DNA of 62,358 nt from Pseudomonadota bacterium (GCA_018240585.1 JAFEFM010000514.1:1-62358); one strand, 5' to 3'; positions 45,718 to 55,979 are shown, counted from the stretch's first letter. A program made the numbers and translations. The notes: generated by a model not told the origin, from the letters alone.

Positions 45718-45909
45718 GGGGGCGGATTGTAGCGGAATCCACAGCGCCGGCCCCATGTCAAGTCCCGCTCGCAAGTGCTTGATGAATCAGGGGTGTTTCA
45801 TTAAGGTCTTGTTTTTACGAGATAAAAATGTTGCACAATTTTGCATCGGAGTGTCGGATTGCCCACCGGTACAGGCGTCTGCCCAAACATCCCGAAATAA
45901 CCCACAAAC

Positions 45910-45930
45910 TTATCCACAGCTTCTGTGGAT
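45910..45930. promoter_or_regulatory. inverted pair of DnaA-box-like sites upstream of exbB
   Basis: A perfect DnaA box TTATCCACA overlaps an inverted repeat whose arms are ATCCACAG and CTGTGGAT with three bases between. The second arm forms a near box (AATCCACAG) on the other strand. It is in the 282-base AT-rich gap between xseA and exbB. It may bind DnaA as a regulator; no other origin features are seen. Confidence 0.45.
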
Positions 45931-45999
45931 TGCTGCGGCCTTGCTCGCCGAAGAGGGCAGCGCTAGCATCTCGCCTTTTCCTGCAGGAGGTTCATCGGC

Positions 46000-46608
46000 G
46001 TGTTCGCGATCATTCAGGCCGTCGGCTGGCCCATCTGGCCCTTGCTGCTGACCTCGGTCATCGCTCTCGCGCTGATCATCGAACGCTCCATGTCCCTGCG
46101 CAGGCGTCGGGTGGTCCCCGACGGCCTGCTCGACAAGGTGATCACCGACCTTCGCGAGCATGGCGTGTCACAGGCCATGGCCGAGCGGGTCGACGGCCAC
46201 TCACCGCTCGGCCGCGTGCTCGCCGCCGGGCTGCGCAATGTGAATAGCTCGCGCGAGGTCATGAAGGAAGCGATCGAGGAAACCGGTCGCGCCGTCGTGC
46301 ACGAACTCGAGCGCTATCTCACCACGCTGGGCACGATCGCATCGATCAGCCCGCTGCTCGGCCTCTTCGGCACCATCGTCGGCATGATCGAGATCTTCGC
46401 CTCGCAGGGAACCAGCGGCGCCAATCCGGCCCAGCTTGCCCAGGGCATCTCCATCGCCCTGTACACGACCGGCCTCGGCCTCATCATCGCCATTCCATCG
46501 ATGATCTTCTGGCGCCACTTTCGTGCGCTGATCGACAGCTTCGTGATCGACATGGAGCAGCAGGCGATCAAGCTCGTCGAGGTCGCCCACGGCGACCGTC
46601 GCGGCTGA
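46000..46608 (+). CDS. exbB: ExbB/TolQ-type proton channel protein
   Basis: This 202-residue protein has three membrane helices, with the family core LTTLGTIASISPLLGLFGTIVGMIEIF and GISIALYTTGLGLIIAIPSMIFW. With ExbD it harvests the proton gradient for TonB-dependent outer-membrane transport, or possibly serves another envelope process because the next genes are lipid A genes. The start is GTG 46000, with AGGAGG 12 bases upstream. exbD follows after five bases. Confidence 0.93.
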   Translation: MFAIIQAVGWPIWPLLLTSVIALALIIERSMSLRRRRVVPDGLLDKVITDLREHGVSQAMAERVDGHSPLGRVLAAGLRNVNSSREVMKEAIEETGRAVVHELERYLTTLGTIASISPLLGLFGTIVGMIEIFASQGTSGANPAQLAQGISIALYTTGLGLIIAIPSMIFWRHFRALIDSFVIDMEQQAIKLVEVAHGDRRG

Positions 46609-46613
46609 GGGCG

Positions 46614-47042
46614 ATGGAAATGAACTTTCGCCGCGGGGCGCGCAGCGAGGAGCCGGAGATCAACCTGATTCCGCTCATCGACGTGGTGCTGGTGATCATC
46701 ATCTTCCTGATGCTGACGACGACCTTTTCCAAGGTTTCGGGCCTCGAGATCAACCTGCCGAGCGGCGACGCGGCGGAAGCCGAGACGGTGCCCAACGAGA
46801 TCAACGTCGCCATCAATGCGGCGGGTGACGTGCTCGTCAATCGCCAGGCGGTGGGCGAGCGCAGCATCGAGGCGCTGGCCGCCGCGCTGGGCAAGGCCGT
46901 GCCGGCGGGGCGTGACGACCCGGTCGTGGTCATCAGCGCCGATGCCAAGGCTGCGCACCAGAGCGTGGTGAATGTGATGCAGGCGGCGCAACGCGCCGGG
47001 CTCGCACACATCACGTTCGCCACCCAGACGCCCGCCCGCTGA
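46614..47042 (+). CDS. exbD: ExbD/TolR-type proton channel protein
   Basis: This 142-residue protein has one N-terminal membrane helix with the proton-binding Asp (INLIPLIDVVLVIIIFLMLTT) and a periplasmic domain (EINVAINAAGDVLVN...). It partners the preceding ExbB. The run exbB-exbD-lpxK with gaps of 5 and 8 bases is typical of betaproteobacteria. Confidence 0.93.
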   Translation: MEMNFRRGARSEEPEINLIPLIDVVLVIIIFLMLTTTFSKVSGLEINLPSGDAAEAETVPNEINVAINAAGDVLVNRQAVGERSIEALAAALGKAVPAGRDDPVVVISADAKAAHQSVVNVMQAAQRAGLAHITFATQTPAR

Positions 47043-47050
47043 GCCGCCGC

Positions 47051-48064
47051 ATGGCCTCACGGGCGCCCGGCTGGTGGCAGGACCGCGGCCTGGCGGCCGT
47101 CCTCCTGCTTCCCTTGTCGGTTCTGTTCGGTGCGATTGCCTCGCTGCGCCGCCGCCTCCATCGACTCGGCGTCCTGCGCGTCGAGCGCCTGGCGGTGCCG
47201 GTGGTGGTGGTGGGCAACATCGCGGTCGGCGGCAGCGGCAAGACGCCGGTCGTCGCCTGGCTGGTGGAGCGACTGCGAAAGGCGGGCCTTCACCCGGGCA
47301 TCGTCAGCCGCGGCTATGGCGGCAAGGTGGAGGGGGTCGCGATGGTGCCGCGCGATGGCGACCCCGACATCTACGGCGACGAGCCCGTGCTGCTGGCCAG
47401 GCTGACGGACTGTCCCGTTGCGATCGGCAGGGACCGGCCGATGGCGGCACGGGAGTTGTTGCGGACGAACCCGGACTGCGACGTCCTCATCGCCGACGAT
47501 GGCATGCAGCATTACCGGCTGGGACGCGACCTCGAAGTTGCGGTGGTCGATGAGGCGGTGCTCGGCAACCGCTGGCTGCTGCCTGCCGGACCATTGCGCG
47601 AACCCTTGTCGCGGCTCGAGGAGGTGGATGTCGTCATCGCCCACGGCGGGATGTCCACTGCGCTGGCGAGCTTGCTGGAGGGGCAGGCCGTCTTTTCCAT
47701 GACACTGACGGGCGGTCGTCTGCGCGCGCTGCGCGAACCGGCCCGCGAGTGCGATGCCGGCGCGCTGCGCGGCCGGCCCGTACATGCGGTGGCGGGAATT
47801 GGCCGACCGCAGCGCTTCTTCGACCAGCTCTGCGCGCTCGGGCTCGACGTCGTGCCGCATGCATTTCCCGATCACCACCGCTTCGTGGCGACCGATCTCG
47901 CGTTTCCGGCGGGCGAGCCCATCGTGATGACGAGCAAGGATGCGGTAAAATGCGCAGCCTTTGCGCCGGACGACTGCTGGGAGTTCCCTGTCAGCGCCCA
48001 GATCGATCCGGGCGCTGCCGAACGCATCGTGGAGAAGCTCAAGAATGGACCCCAGGCTGCTTGA
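47051..48064 (+). CDS. lpxK: tetraacyldisaccharide 4'-kinase
   Basis: This 337-residue inner-membrane-associated kinase has an N-terminal hydrophobic helix (12-32), Walker [13 protein letters not shown] (55-66), SRGYGG, and [15 protein letters not shown]. It phosphorylates the lipid A precursor at the 4' position, the sixth step of lipid A synthesis. The 3' end overlaps ycaR by 20 bases. Confidence 0.96.
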   Translation: MASRAPGWWQDRGLAAVLLLPLSVLFGAIASLRRRLHRLGVLRVERLAVPVVVVGNIAVGGSGKTPVVAWLVERLRKAGLHPGIVSRGYGGKVEGVAMVPRDGDPDIYGDEPVLLARLTDCPVAIGRDRPMAARELLRTNPDCDVLIADDGMQHYRLGRDLEVAVVDEAVLGNRWLLPAGPLREPLSRLEEVDVVIAHGGMSTALASLLEGQAVFSMTLTGGRLRALREPARECDAGALRGRPVHAVAGIGRPQRFFDQLCALGLDVVPHAFPDHHRFVATDLAFPAGEPIVMTSKDAVKCAAFAPDDCWEFPVSAQIDPGAAERIVEKLKNGPQAA

Positions 48065-48239
48065 AATCCTCGTCTGCCCGCTGTGCAAGGGCCCGCTGGA
48101 CTATCTGAAGGACAAGCAGGAACTGGTGTGCAAGGCGGACCGCCTGGCCTTCCCGATCCGCGACGGCATCCCGGTGATGCTCGAGGACGACGCGCGCGCG
48201 ATGAGCGGCGAGGAAGTCGACGCGCTGCGCAAGGCCTGA
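48045..48239 (+). CDS. ycaR: Trm112/YcaR family small protein
   Basis: This 64-residue protein reads [14 protein letters not shown] near the start, with a zinc-type CxxC (11-14), and [14 protein letters not shown] in the second half, the standard YcaR/UPF0434 wording. It resembles Trm112, an activator of methyltransferases, but its bacterial role is unclear. It lies between lpxK and kdsB as in many proteobacteria. Confidence 0.93.
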   Translation: MDPRLLEILVCPLCKGPLDYLKDKQELVCKADRLAFPIRDGIPVMLEDDARAMSGEEVDALRKA

Positions 48240-48241
48240 TC

Positions 48242-49021
48242 ATGCCGGCGCCGGTGCCATTTCGCATCGTCATCCCGGCCCGCTACGCGTCCACCCGCCT
48301 GCCTGCCAAGCCGCTGGCCGACATCGCCGGCCAGCCGATGATCGTGCGCGTGCTGGAGCGCGTGCTCGCCGCGGGCGCGGACGAAGTCTGGGTGGCGACG
48401 GATCACGAGGAGGTGCGTAGTGCGGTCGAGGCCGCCGACGGCCTGGTCGTGATGACGCGGCCCGATCATCCCAGCGGCACCGACCGGCTGGCCGAGGTGG
48501 CGCATGCACTGGGTTGGGACGACGACGACATCGTCGTCAATGTGCAGGGCGACGAGCCGCTGATCGATCCGGTGGTGGTGCGTGCTGTCGCGCAGGCACT
48601 GGCCGCCGATGACGAGGCCGCCATCGCGACGGCGGCGCACCCGCTGGGTTCGGCCGAGGACGCGTTCAATCCCAACGTGGTCAAGGTCGTGTGCGACGCG
48701 GACCAGCGCGCGCTGTATTTCTCGCGTGCGCCCATCCCCTGGGCGCGCGACGCCTGGGCGCAGGAGCGGCACGCCTTGCCCGCCGGGCTGCCGATGTTGC
48801 GCCATGTCGGCCTCTATGCATACAGGGTGTCCTTCCTGCGGCGTTACGCCGGCCTTGCACCGTCTCCGCTGGAGCATTGGGAGGCGCTCGAGCAGTTGCG
48901 CGCGCTCTGGCATGGCTATCGCATCCGCGTACTCGAACTCCAGCATGCGCCGGCGGCCGGGGTGGACACCATCGAGGATCTCGAGCGCGTGAGGGCCGTC
49001 TTCGCGGCCGGAGGAGCGTGA
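48242..49021 (+). CDS. kdsB: 3-deoxy-manno-octulosonate cytidylyltransferase
   Basis: This 259-residue enzyme activates Kdo with CTP for lipopolysaccharide core synthesis. It has the nucleotide-binding opening [43 protein letters not shown], and [11 protein letters not shown]. The ATG begins two bases after the ycaR stop. Confidence 0.96.
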   Translation: MPAPVPFRIVIPARYASTRLPAKPLADIAGQPMIVRVLERVLAAGADEVWVATDHEEVRSAVEAADGLVVMTRPDHPSGTDRLAEVAHALGWDDDDIVVNVQGDEPLIDPVVVRAVAQALAADDEAAIATAAHPLGSAEDAFNPNVVKVVCDADQRALYFSRAPIPWARDAWAQERHALPAGLPMLRHVGLYAYRVSFLRRYAGLAPSPLEHWEALEQLRALWHGYRIRVLELQHAPAAGVDTIEDLERVRAVFAAGGA

Positions 49022-49085
49022 TCGCACTGCCTGTGGGGGTTTACCGGCCGGAGCTAGTCGGTTAAGTTTCGGCCATTGTTGATGA

Positions 49086-49113
49086 CAAAGTGGACCACGC
49101 AAGTGGCCGATAA
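49086..49113 (+). promoter_or_regulatory. sigma-28-like sequence upstream of adk
   Basis: A perfect GCCGATAA (49106-49113) is preceded, at 12 rather than 11 bases, by CAAAGTGG. It lies 19 bases before the adk start. A housekeeping -10 (GATAAT) overlaps it, but with no -35. It may be a chance match; adk is not a flagellar gene. Confidence 0.25.
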
Positions 49114-49128
49114 TCCGTGAGGGGGTAG

Positions 49129-49785
<657 letters not shown>

Positions 49786-49804
49786 GCGTCCGCGAGCAGA
49801 ACGG

Positions 49805-49846
49805 CGCGGCCGGCATCCCGAGCGAGGGGCCGGCCGCGTTCTTTTC
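49805..49846 (+). terminator. rho-independent terminator after adk
   Basis: CGCGGCCGGC and GCCGGCCGCG form a perfect 10-pair stem with a 14-base loop, followed by TTCTTTTC. It lies 20 bases after the adk stop and separates it from the phosphofructokinase gene. Confidence 0.75.
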
Positions 49847-49903
49847 TGGAACGAGTCATTCGTGGCGGGCTTCGGATCTTCGGCTCGCAAGGCGGAGGGG
49901 GCG

Positions 49904-51157
49904 ATGAATCTGCTCTATGCGCAATCCGGCGGCGTGACTGCCGTCATCAACGCGACGGCGGCGGCGGTGATCGGCGCTGCCCGCGAGCATTCCGGGCGGA
50001 TCGGCACGGTCCTCGCCGCGCGCGGAGGCATCCTCGGCGCGCTGGCGGAAGACCTCGTCGACACGCGCGTACTGCACGCGGACGAGCTCGCCCGCCTGGC
50101 GCGCACGCCGGGCGGCACATTCGGCTCGTGCCGCTTCGACCTGCCGGACGAAGCGTCGAATCCGCGCCTCTACGATCGCCTCTTCGCGGTGCTGGCGGCG
50201 CACGATATCGGGGGCGTGCTGTACAACGGCGGGAACGGGTCGATGGATCTCGTCTGTCGCCTGTCCGTCGCGGCACGCCGACGTGGCATTCCGCTCGTCA
50301 CCGTCGGTGTGCCCAAGACGGTGGACAACGACATCGTTGGTACCGACTGCTGCCCCGGGTTCGGCTCGGCGGCGAAGTATGTCGCCACTGCGATGCTTGA
50401 GGCGGGGCTCGACATCGCGTCGATGGTGAGCCGCAAGGGCAGCGTCTTCGTGCTCGAGGTGATGGGGCGCAACACCGGCTGGCTGGCGGCAGCCACTGCG
50501 CTGGCCGGCAATGGCGATCCGGATATGCCGCCGCACATCGTGCTGGTTCCGGAGGTGCCGTTCATCGAGGACGTCTTCCTCGCGCGCGTTCGCGAGGTGG
50601 TCGAGCGGCTCGGCTACTGCACCGTGACGGTGTCCGAAGGCATTCGCGGACCCGACGGCATCATCCTGATGGAGAAGTCCCACGACCAGGCGGGCCACGT
50701 GCAACTGGGCGGAGCAGGGCTGGCCGTCGCGCGGCTGATCAATGCGCGACTCGGCTACAAGTTCCATTGGGCGATCCCCGATTACCTGCAGCGTGCGGCG
50801 GCGCACTGGGTGTCGGCGACGGACCATGCACAGGCGTTGGCGCTGGGGCGGGCAGCGGTGGATTACGTCCTAGCTGGATACGACGGCATGATGCCGGCTG
50901 TCCGGCGCGTGGCCGATGAGCCCTATGCCTGGGACGTGGTGCCGGTTCAGGCGGCGACGGTTGCCAACCTCGAGCGCAGCCTGCCTGCCGGGTTCATTGC
51001 CGGCGACGGGCTGCACGTCACCGCGGATGCACGCAGCTACATCCGACCGTTGATCCAGGGAGAATTGCCGGTGACGACGTTGGGCGGTCTCCCCGACCTC
51101 CGCCCCTTCCGCCTGCCGCTGGTCGACAAGCACCTGCTGCCATGGAACGAGACCTGA
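49904..51157 (+). CDS. pfp: 6-phosphofructokinase, probably pyrophosphate-dependent type
   Basis: This 417-residue protein belongs to the phosphofructokinase family. It has LYAQSGGVTAVINAT, GSCRFDLP, the catalytic PKTVDNDI (base Asp141) and FVLEVMGRNTGWLAAA. The Lys138 before TVDND is the mark of pyrophosphate enzymes. However, the phosphate-loop motif is GGNGS (109-113), with Gly at the site where pyrophosphate enzymes have Asp. The donor is therefore uncertain. ATG 49904 has GGAGGGG upstream and is preferred to a GTG at 49862. Confidence 0.85.
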   Translation: MNLLYAQSGGVTAVINATAAAVIGAAREHSGRIGTVLAARGGILGALAEDLVDTRVLHADELARLARTPGGTFGSCRFDLPDEASNPRLYDRLFAVLAAHDIGGVLYNGGNGSMDLVCRLSVAARRRGIPLVTVGVPKTVDNDIVGTDCCPGFGSAAKYVATAMLEAGLDIASMVSRKGSVFVLEVMGRNTGWLAAATALAGNGDPDMPPHIVLVPEVPFIEDVFLARVREVVERLGYCTVTVSEGIRGPDGIILMEKSHDQAGHVQLGGAGLAVARLINARLGYKFHWAIPDYLQRAAAHWVSATDHAQALALGRAAVDYVLAGYDGMMPAVRRVADEPYAWDVVPVQAATVANLERSLPAGFIAGDGLHVTADARSYIRPLIQGELPVTTLGGLPDLRPFRLPLVDKHLLPWNET

Positions 51158-51218
51158 GCCGTCGGCGCGGCACCAGGGGGCTCGCGGACCGGTACATTGC
51201 AACGCGCTTGAGCTCGCC

Positions 51219-52967
51219 GTGGTGAGCCGCATCGGGCGGTGCCGCGCATTGGGCGTCCTTGCCGTCGCATGGCTGGCTGCGGCGCCGCTGCGTGCGCAGG
51301 CACCCGATGAACCCGAGCGCGCAACCGGGTTCGCTGACAGCCGGGCGGCACATGCTCCGCAGGCCATGGCCGTGACTGCCAATCCTCACGCCACGCAGGC
51401 GGCGCTGGCCGTCCTGCGTGAAGGCGGTTCGGCCGTGGATGCTGCGATCGCTGCGGCGCTGGTCCTCGGTGTGGTGGAGCCGCAGTCCTCCGGTCTGGGC
51501 GGTGGCGGATTCGCGTTGCACTACGAGGAGGCAGACGGAATGGTGGAGGCATGGGACGGCCGCGAGACAGCGCCGCGGGCCGTCGATGCGGCGCTGTTCC
51601 TCGGCCACGGCGGGGCGCCCATGCCGTTCTATGAGGCGGCGCTCGGTGGGCGTGCGGTGGGGGTGCCGGGCTTGCCGCGTCTGCTCGCCGAACTGCACGC
51701 GCGCCATGGCCGTCTGCCGTGGGCAAGCCTGTTCGCCCCGGCGATCCGCCTCGCGGAAGAAGGCTTTCCGGTGTCGCCACGGTTGCACGCACTCGTCGCC
51801 GCGGACCCCCATCTGTTCCGCGATCCGGGTGCGCGCGCGCTGTTTTTCGACCCTGCAGGCCAGCCGCTGGCGGTCGGGGCGCATCTCGTCAATCCCGCCC
51901 TGGCGGCGACGCTGCGGGTCTTGGCGCGCGATGGTGTCGCACCCTTCTACGAGGGAAGCATGGCGGTGGAACTGGCCGCCGCCGCGCAGGCCGAGCCGAA
52001 CGCCGGAAAGCTGAGCCTCGACGACCTGCGGGCGTATCGTGCGGTACCGCGTCAGCCGCTGTGCGCGCCCTATCGCGCCTGGCGGGTCTGCGGCATGCCA
52101 CCGCCCAGCGCGGGCGGCGGGACGCTGCTGGCGATGCTCGGGATCCTCGAGCGCTTCCCCTTGCCTCATCTTGCCCCCGGTTCCGCCTTTCCATTGCACC
52201 TTTTCGCGGAGGCGGGCCGGCTCGCATATGCGGATCGCGACGCCTGGTATGGGGACCCGGCGACGATGGTGATGCCATTGCCAGCACTGATCGACCGCCG
52301 CTATCTTGCCCGGCGTGCAGCGCAGATTCGACTCGACGCCAGCCTGGGCCAGGCCGCCGCGGGCGAGCCGGTTCCACGCCGGAAGGCGGTTGCGGCCATC
52401 GAGACCGAGCAGCCTTCGACCACCCACGTTTCCATCGTGGATGCGCAAGGCAATGCGGTGGCCCTCACGGCGTCCATCGAGGATGCCTTCGGTAGCCGCC
52501 GCATGGTCGGCGGTTTCCTGCTGAACAACCAGTTGACCGACTTCAGCTTCCAGCCGCGCAACGCGCGTGGAGCCCACCCCAACCGGGCGGGCGGAGGAAG
52601 GCGCCCCCGCAGTTCGATGACCCCCACGCTGATCTTCTCCAGTGGCGGTGAACTGCACGCGGTGCTGGGCTCCGCGGGCGGGAGCCCCATCATCAACTAC
52701 GTCGCCGAAGCCGTCGTCGGCCTGACCGACTGGCAATTGCTACCGGATGAGATACTCGCACGCCCGCACGTCGGCAGCCGCAACGGGCTCACCGAGGTCG
52801 AGAATCGGCCGGACGGCGTTCTGCTGGCCGAACGCCTGCAACTGTTTGGGCAAGGCGTCGTGTTGCGCAGCCTGACCAGTGGCACCGGCATCGTCGTTCG
52901 CGCTGCAGACGGCGGCTGGTTGGGGGCCGTCGATCCGCGGCGGGAAGGCAGCGCGGCGGGGTTCTGA
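51219..52967 (+). CDS. ggt: gamma-glutamyltransferase
   Basis: This 582-residue periplasmic enzyme hydrolyses or transfers the glutamyl group of glutathione. A signal peptide (1-27, ending LRAQA) is followed by the large subunit, the autocleavage and catalytic Thr401 in PSTTHVSIVD, and the small subunit with SSMTPTLIF and GSAGGSPIINYV. The opening GLGGGGFAL and the Arg in DGRETAP are typical. The start is one of two adjacent GTG codons (51219, 51222). It lies 61 bases after the phosphofructokinase and could share its message. Confidence 0.93.
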   Translation: MVSRIGRCRALGVLAVAWLAAAPLRAQAPDEPERATGFADSRAAHAPQAMAVTANPHATQAALAVLREGGSAVDAAIAAALVLGVVEPQSSGLGGGGFALHYEEADGMVEAWDGRETAPRAVDAALFLGHGGAPMPFYEAALGGRAVGVPGLPRLLAELHARHGRLPWASLFAPAIRLAEEGFPVSPRLHALVAADPHLFRDPGARALFFDPAGQPLAVGAHLVNPALAATLRVLARDGVAPFYEGSMAVELAAAAQAEPNAGKLSLDDLRAYRAVPRQPLCAPYRAWRVCGMPPPSAGGGTLLAMLGILERFPLPHLAPGSAFPLHLFAEAGRLAYADRDAWYGDPATMVMPLPALIDRRYLARRAAQIRLDASLGQAAAGEPVPRRKAVAAIETEQPSTTHVSIVDAQGNAVALTASIEDAFGSRRMVGGFLLNNQLTDFSFQPRNARGAHPNRAGGGRRPRSSMTPTLIFSSGGELHAVLGSAGGSPIINYVAEAVVGLTDWQLLPDEILARPHVGSRNGLTEVENRPDGVLLAERLQLFGQGVVLRSLTSGTGIVVRAADGGWLGAVDPRREGSAAGF

Positions 52968-53019
52968 TCCGGCATCCACTGACGTCGGGCTGTTCTGCCA
53001 GGACGCAGGGACGGAAAAG

Positions 53020-53055
53020 AAAAAACGCCATACCGCAGGGTGTGCGGGCATGGCG
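53020..53055 (-). terminator. rho-independent terminator after the GH17-GT2 gene
   Basis: On the minus strand CGCCATGCCCGC pairs with GCGGTATGGCG, interrupted by a short bulge, and is followed by six Ts. It lies 40 bases after the stop of the glucan synthase and faces the ggt end. Confidence 0.75.
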
Positions 53056-53096
53056 CTTCAGGTGGCCTGCAGGATGCGGCGTAGTGGCGGCTGCGC

Positions 53097-55706
53097 TCAG
53101 GCCGGCGCAGCGTGCGGCGTGCCGTGCTGCTGCGCCTTGTCCGGCATGTAGGCAGCTACCTGGCAGGCGATGGCAGCGAGGTAGGGGATGCACTGCAGGC
53201 ACAGGATGCCCACCCAGAGCTGGGTTTCGATGTTGTTGGCGCCGCGCATCAAGATCAGCGCCACCGCTCCGAGCAACAGCGCCAGCAGCATGCCGATTTC
53301 CTCGCGGATGGGCCCGAAGAAGGCGAGGGCTCCCTGCGCTCGCCAGCCCTTGGGCGTGCGCACGAAGACGCCCTTCTTCTTCACGATGCCGGTGAACACG
53401 CCGCGCGCGATGGCGTGGGCGAGTCCGACGGAAAGGATCGAGGCACCGAGGATGTCCTTCCAGGGGCAATCCATCGTGCGCCGATAGAGGATGGGGCCGA
53501 GCGCAGCCTTGAATGCCATGAACCCCAGGATGGGCAACGCCAGCGCCACGACCGGCAGGCCGAAGGCCTTCGGGAACAGCAGGATGCCGAGTGTCCAGAA
53601 CAGGCTGCCGAATGCGAACACCAGTTGCAGCGCATCGCCCAGCCAGGCGAACCAGCCGGTCAGGAAGTGGTAGCGCTGTGCCAGGTTCAGGTTGCTCTTG
53701 CCCAGCATCTGCGGCAGGTGCGCCTTGAGGATCTGCATCGCACCGAAGGCCCAGCGGAAGCGCTGGGTCTTGATCGAGGCGAAGTCAGACGGCGTGAGGC
53801 CGCGCCCCAGGATGTGGTCAACATAGCGCGTGTCGTAGCCGCGCTCGATGAGGCGCAGGCCCAGTTCGGTGTCTTCGCAGATGCACCATTCGGACCAGCC
53901 GCCGACCTCTTCCAGCGCGAGGCGGCGCACCAGCGTCATCGTGCCGTGCTGGATCAGCGCGTTGCGCTCGTTGCGGTGGTGCATCCCGATGCGGAAGAAG
54001 CCGTCGAACTCCCAGTTGCACATGCGGCGGAAGGGCTGCGTCTCCCAGTCGCGGTGCGCCTGCGGCGCCTGCACGACGGCGACGTCGGGCTTGTCGAAGT
54101 GCGGGATGAGGCTGGATAGCCATTCCGGATCGACGACGTAGTCCGCATCGACCACGCCAATGACCTCGGCGCGTGGGTCGGTCACCTTGAGGCCGTAGTT
54201 CAGCGCGCCGGCCTTGAACCCGGGCCAGTTTTCCAGGTGGAAGAAGCGGAAGCGCGGCCCCAGTTCAGCACAGCGCTTCTCGAGCGGTTTCCAAAGCTCA
54301 TCTTCCTTGGTGTTGTTGTCCAGCACCAGGACTTCGAAGTTCTTGTAGTTCATTGCCGCCAGGCTGTCGATGGTGGCGATCACCATCTCCGGCGGTTCGC
54401 TGTAGCAAGCCAGGTGGATCGACACGAAGGGCTGGTCTTCCTCGAGGTGAGGTCGCATCGGCATGAAGCGGCGCTGCCATTTCTGCTTGAACAGCATCTC
54501 GCCGAATTCGAAGCCGTGCGACAGCAGCACTGCGGCAGTCAGGCAGGTGGCGGCAATCAGCATCGCCAGGCCGATTAGGTCGCGCTGGGTCAGGTAATAG
54601 TCGAGCGGCACGTTGAGGCCGATGATCAGCGTCGATACGCAGGCCTGGATCAGGCCGGCGAGGAAGATGCGGCCGAAGATGCTCCAGTCGGTCAGGAAGA
54701 AGGCGATCAGGAACATCGGCAGCAGCGCGAACACCGCGGCGTTGCTGGCCTTCTTGGCCCAGTGCGGATCGCGTTCGACCAAGCCTTCGAGGGCGAACTT
54801 CTGTTCGCGATCGGCGTTGTACATGCCCCAGTAGGCGCCGGCCCAACCCTCGACCTCAACCTTCCATGGCTGATCGATGGCTTCCATCAGGAAGTAGTCG
54901 AGGCGTGGCGTGCGCGGGCTGGCGAGGAACTCGCGGATGAAGCGCGCCTCGTTGTCGAGCGAAGGCACGGCTGCGCCGATGACCGGCCCCTTGCTCGGCC
55001 AGCCGATCTCGCCAATGACGATCTTCTTCTTGGGGAAGGTCTTGGCCAGCTCGTCATAGCGCTGGAACGCGTAATTGACCGCAGCCTCGACCGGAACGCC
55101 CTCGTGGTAGGGCAGCAGGTGCACGGTGATGTAATCGACGTGCTTCACCAGTTCCGGATACTTCAGCCACACGTGCCAGGGTTCTGCGGTCGACACCGGC
55201 TTGCGTTGCGCCTTGCGCACGCGGTCGAGATAGACGATCAACTGGTCGGGCGTGAGGTCTCCGCGCAGGATGGATTCGTTGCCCACCATAAGCCGTTCGA
55301 CGTGGCGCATGCCGCGCGTCTTGGTGATCAGCGCAGCGATTTCCTTGTCGTTCTTGTCCGCATCGCGGTCCAGCCAGGCGCCGGCGGTGACCAGCATGTC
55401 GCGCTCGCCGGCGACCGTCAGCAGGTCGGGCATGTCGTTGACGCCATAGGTGCGCAGCGAGTCCGAATTGCGCGCGAGCAGATCGAGGTCGGAGGCGAGC
55501 TCGGCGCGCGTCGGGTAGCTACCCTTCAGAGGGCTCTGGTCGCGCTGGAAACCGTTATAGGCGAAACCCTTGATGCTCTGGTTGGTGCCGATGAATTCGG
55601 CGCCCCGGTTGAAATGCTCCCACAGCCAGTACTGGGCGATCGCGACCAGACTGGCGATGGCGGCGGCGACTGCCACGCGGTAAGCGAACGAAGCGGCTTG
55701 TTTCAT
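53097..55706 (-). CDS. GH17-GT2 membrane fusion, cyclic/linear beta-glucan synthase-like
   Basis: This 869-residue inner-membrane protein has a membrane helix (about 8-28), a periplasmic GH17 domain with acid/base Glu144 (VGNES) and nucleophile Glu233 (IGEIGWPS), a membrane bundle, a cytoplasmic GT2 domain with DAD (520-522), CEDTEL and QRFRW (648-652), and several more helices. The layout matches NdvB-like enzymes of Bradyrhizobium and related Pseudomonas and Azotobacter proteins that make and remodel periplasmic beta-1,3 glucans. A second GH17 protein is encoded 0.6 kb upstream on the same strand. The product is inferred from family. Confidence 0.88.
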   Translation of the reverse strand: MKQAASFAYRVAVAAAIASLVAIAQYWLWEHFNRGAEFIGTNQSIKGFAYNGFQRDQSPLKGSYPTRAELASDLDLLARNSDSLRTYGVNDMPDLLTVAGERDMLVTAGAWLDRDADKNDKEIAALITKTRGMRHVERLMVGNESILRGDLTPDQLIVYLDRVRKAQRKPVSTAEPWHVWLKYPELVKHVDYITVHLLPYHEGVPVEAAVNYAFQRYDELAKTFPKKKIVIGEIGWPSKGPVIGAAVPSLDNEARFIREFLASPRTPRLDYFLMEAIDQPWKVEVEGWAGAYWGMYNADREQKFALEGLVERDPHWAKKASNAAVFALLPMFLIAFFLTDWSIFGRIFLAGLIQACVSTLIIGLNVPLDYYLTQRDLIGLAMLIAATCLTAAVLLSHGFEFGEMLFKQKWQRRFMPMRPHLEEDQPFVSIHLACYSEPPEMVIATIDSLAAMNYKNFEVLVLDNNTKEDELWKPLEKRCAELGPRFRFFHLENWPGFKAGALNYGLKVTDPRAEVIGVVDADYVVDPEWLSSLIPHFDKPDVAVVQAPQAHRDWETQPFRRMCNWEFDGFFRIGMHHRNERNALIQHGTMTLVRRLALEEVGGWSEWCICEDTELGLRLIERGYDTRYVDHILGRGLTPSDFASIKTQRFRWAFGAMQILKAHLPQMLGKSNLNLAQRYHFLTGWFAWLGDALQLVFAFGSLFWTLGILLFPKAFGLPVVALALPILGFMAFKAALGPILYRRTMDCPWKDILGASILSVGLAHAIARGVFTGIVKKKGVFVRTPKGWRAQGALAFFGPIREEIGMLLALLLGAVALILMRGANNIETQLWVGILCLQCIPYLAAIACQVAAYMPDKAQQHGTPHAAPA

Positions 55707-55926
55707 CTGGAATGTTGTCCGATGGAAGTGGGAGTCACCCTTGGAAAGGATCGGCGCGGCACTCCATGGGACGCGTCGCGACGGCAGTCGTGTGGGGTGG
55801 TTGCAGGCGAGTGGCGAAATTCACTTCGATTCGGCGCTGTGACACAATCCTCGCCTTCATTCGATCCTGACGGCGGGCATTTTAGGCGCTATCTCAGGCT
55901 GTTACGAGTCCGCCGGAATCCGATTT

Positions 55927-55945
55927 TGCAACAGTCCTTGTTGCA
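55927..55945. repeat. palindrome between the two GH17 genes
   Basis: TGCAACA and TGTTGCA arms with five bases between. It is in the 273-base gap between the GH17-GT2 gene and the small membrane gene, 35 bases before the latter. A candidate operator; nothing else is recognised in this gap. Confidence 0.3.
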
Positions 55946-55979
55946 CTGCAGAAACGGCGCTTTCAGAAGGATATCCAGA

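Noticed and set aside
45717-45775. TTGACA upstream of xseA as a -35 box
   Set aside because: The distance to TACAAT is 24 bases, too long for a sigma-70 promoter.
45831-45999. Replication origin at the DnaA-box palindrome
   Set aside because: Only one or two boxes are present, with no cluster, no dnaA/dnaN/gidA genes and no long AT-rich unwinding region.
54762-55979. Long upstream extension of the small membrane ORF
   Set aside because: It is antisense to the GH17-GT2 gene and low complexity; only the part from about 55980 on looks like a membrane protein.
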